This document shows positions 63,835 to 64,000 of a DNA stretch of 64,000 nt, in pieces. The DNA comes from Blautia sp. Marseille-P3201T. GTDB lineage: Bacteria > Bacillota > Clostridia > Lachnospirales > Lachnospiraceae. The number at the start of each line of letters is the position of its first letter. Positions within the stretch are counted from its first letter, which is position 1. Made by a program: the position numbers and the translations under genes. The notes under the pieces are model-generated. The model searched no databases, was not told where the DNA came from, and saw nothing but the letters and a program-made list of their open reading frames with translations. Location of the stretch: positions 310,001 through 374,000 of the forward strand of contig NZ_LT635469.1 of the NCBI RefSeq assembly GCF_900120295.1, read 5' to 3'.

Positions 63835-63866
63835 GTAATAATTCAGTAAGGATTGTAGATTATATT
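63835..63866 (+). promoter_or_regulatory. Regulated promoter C (before second ABC ATPase)
   Basis: GTAATAAT (63835-63842), GTAAGGAT (63846-63853) 11 bp later, 7 bp, -10 TATATT (63861-63866). Same layout as A and B but with one changed base in the second repeat, while the flanks differ. Confidence 0.72.
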
Positions 63867-63890
63867 AAAATAAAACATGAGGTGAGAAAC

Positions 63891-64000
63891 ATGGAATTGG
63901 TTAAAACATCAGATTTGAAAAAGTATTATCGTACCGGAGAGATTTGTGTGAAGGCATTGGATCAGGTCAATCTTTCTGTTGAAGAAGGCGAGTTTATTGC
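63891..64000 (+). CDS. Second ABC transporter ATPase (3' partial)
   Basis: The gene begins at ATG 63891 behind GAGGTGAG and runs off the window. Its 110 visible bases match the gene at 59994 except for one silent change (GGT to GGC), so the two are a recent duplication or kept alike by gene conversion. It implies a further ABC-permease-peptide unit beyond 64000. Confidence 0.85.
   Translation, partial: MELVKTSDLKKYYRTGEICVKALDQVNLSVEEGEFI

Larger units (their letters stand above)
11858..64000 (+). mobile_element. Integrative conjugative element, Tn1549-like (right end outside window)
   Basis: The left boundary is inferred from the point where the ABC ATPase reading frame loses homology (after 11857). 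Inside are an initiator, ParM/ParR-like pair, oriT, MobC, MOBP relaxase, PcfB, T4CP, VirB2/3/4/6-like proteins, an NlpC/P60 hydrolase and a giant methylase-helicase. This is the gene set and order of Tn1549-type conjugative transposons of Clostridia. No integrase or excisionase is in view; they are expected beyond 64000. Cargo includes an adhesin, DarTG, several DNA-modification genes and the cysteine-peptide/ABC cluster. The element spans at least 52 kb. Confidence 0.85.

Overview
The window looks like chromosome plus an integrative conjugative element (ICE) from a gut-type Firmicute, most likely Lachnospiraceae (Blautia/Ruminococcus/Dorea-like). Reasons: low to moderate GC, strong AGGAGG ribosome sites, DUF4250, Bce/Bcr-type peptide-resistance modules, and a Tn1549-type conjugation gene set. 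No rRNA, tRNA or CRISPR was seen. The species call is inference only.

Chromosomal part (1-11857). This holds the tail of a response regulator, an ABC ATPase, a frameshifted permease and a histidine kinase (a Bcr/lantibiotic-immunity-like operon). Next come a small leader ORF with mutually exclusive hairpins before an MFS transporter, a NifX-FKBP fusion with a His/Cys linker, a convergent MFS gene, clpB behind a degenerate CIRCE operator, a DUF4250 gene, and a BceRS-like two-component pair. The ABC ATPase gene after that pair is broken inside its Walker A motif. I place the ICE left end there.

ICE backbone (11858 to beyond 64000; right end and integrase not in view). In order: RepA-like initiator, small XRE regulator, ParM/ParR-like partition pair, an 1811-residue SpaA/Cna-B adhesin, radical SAM protein, Toprim/primase-like protein, DUF5688, a C5 DNA methylase with permuted motif order, oriT, MobC, MOBP relaxase, PcfB, T4CP (split by a 2.5 kb group II intron), Maff2/VirB2-like, VirB6-like, MT-A70 methylase, PrgI, VirB4, RadC, a DarT/DarG toxin-antitoxin pair, YodL protein, PAPS-reductase-like protein, NlpC/P60 transfer hydrolase, PcfM-like protein, a 2295-residue methylase-helicase with a TnpV-like gene nested in another frame, SpoVG-like protein and a coiled-coil protein.

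Cargo (56.7-64 kb). This is the most novel part. A divergent BceS-like kinase and OmpR-family regulator face a secreted zinc phospholipase C, five paralogous 44-45 residue peptides with four invariant cysteines, and an ABC ATPase plus FtsX-type permease. A second, almost identical copy of the ATPase gene starts at the window edge. Three transcription units begin with the same element: two GTAA-type 8-mers 11 bp apart, then 7 bp, then a -10 box. I propose a self-contained peptide sensing, export or immunity system with an undescribed cysteine-peptide family; the peptides' activity is unknown.
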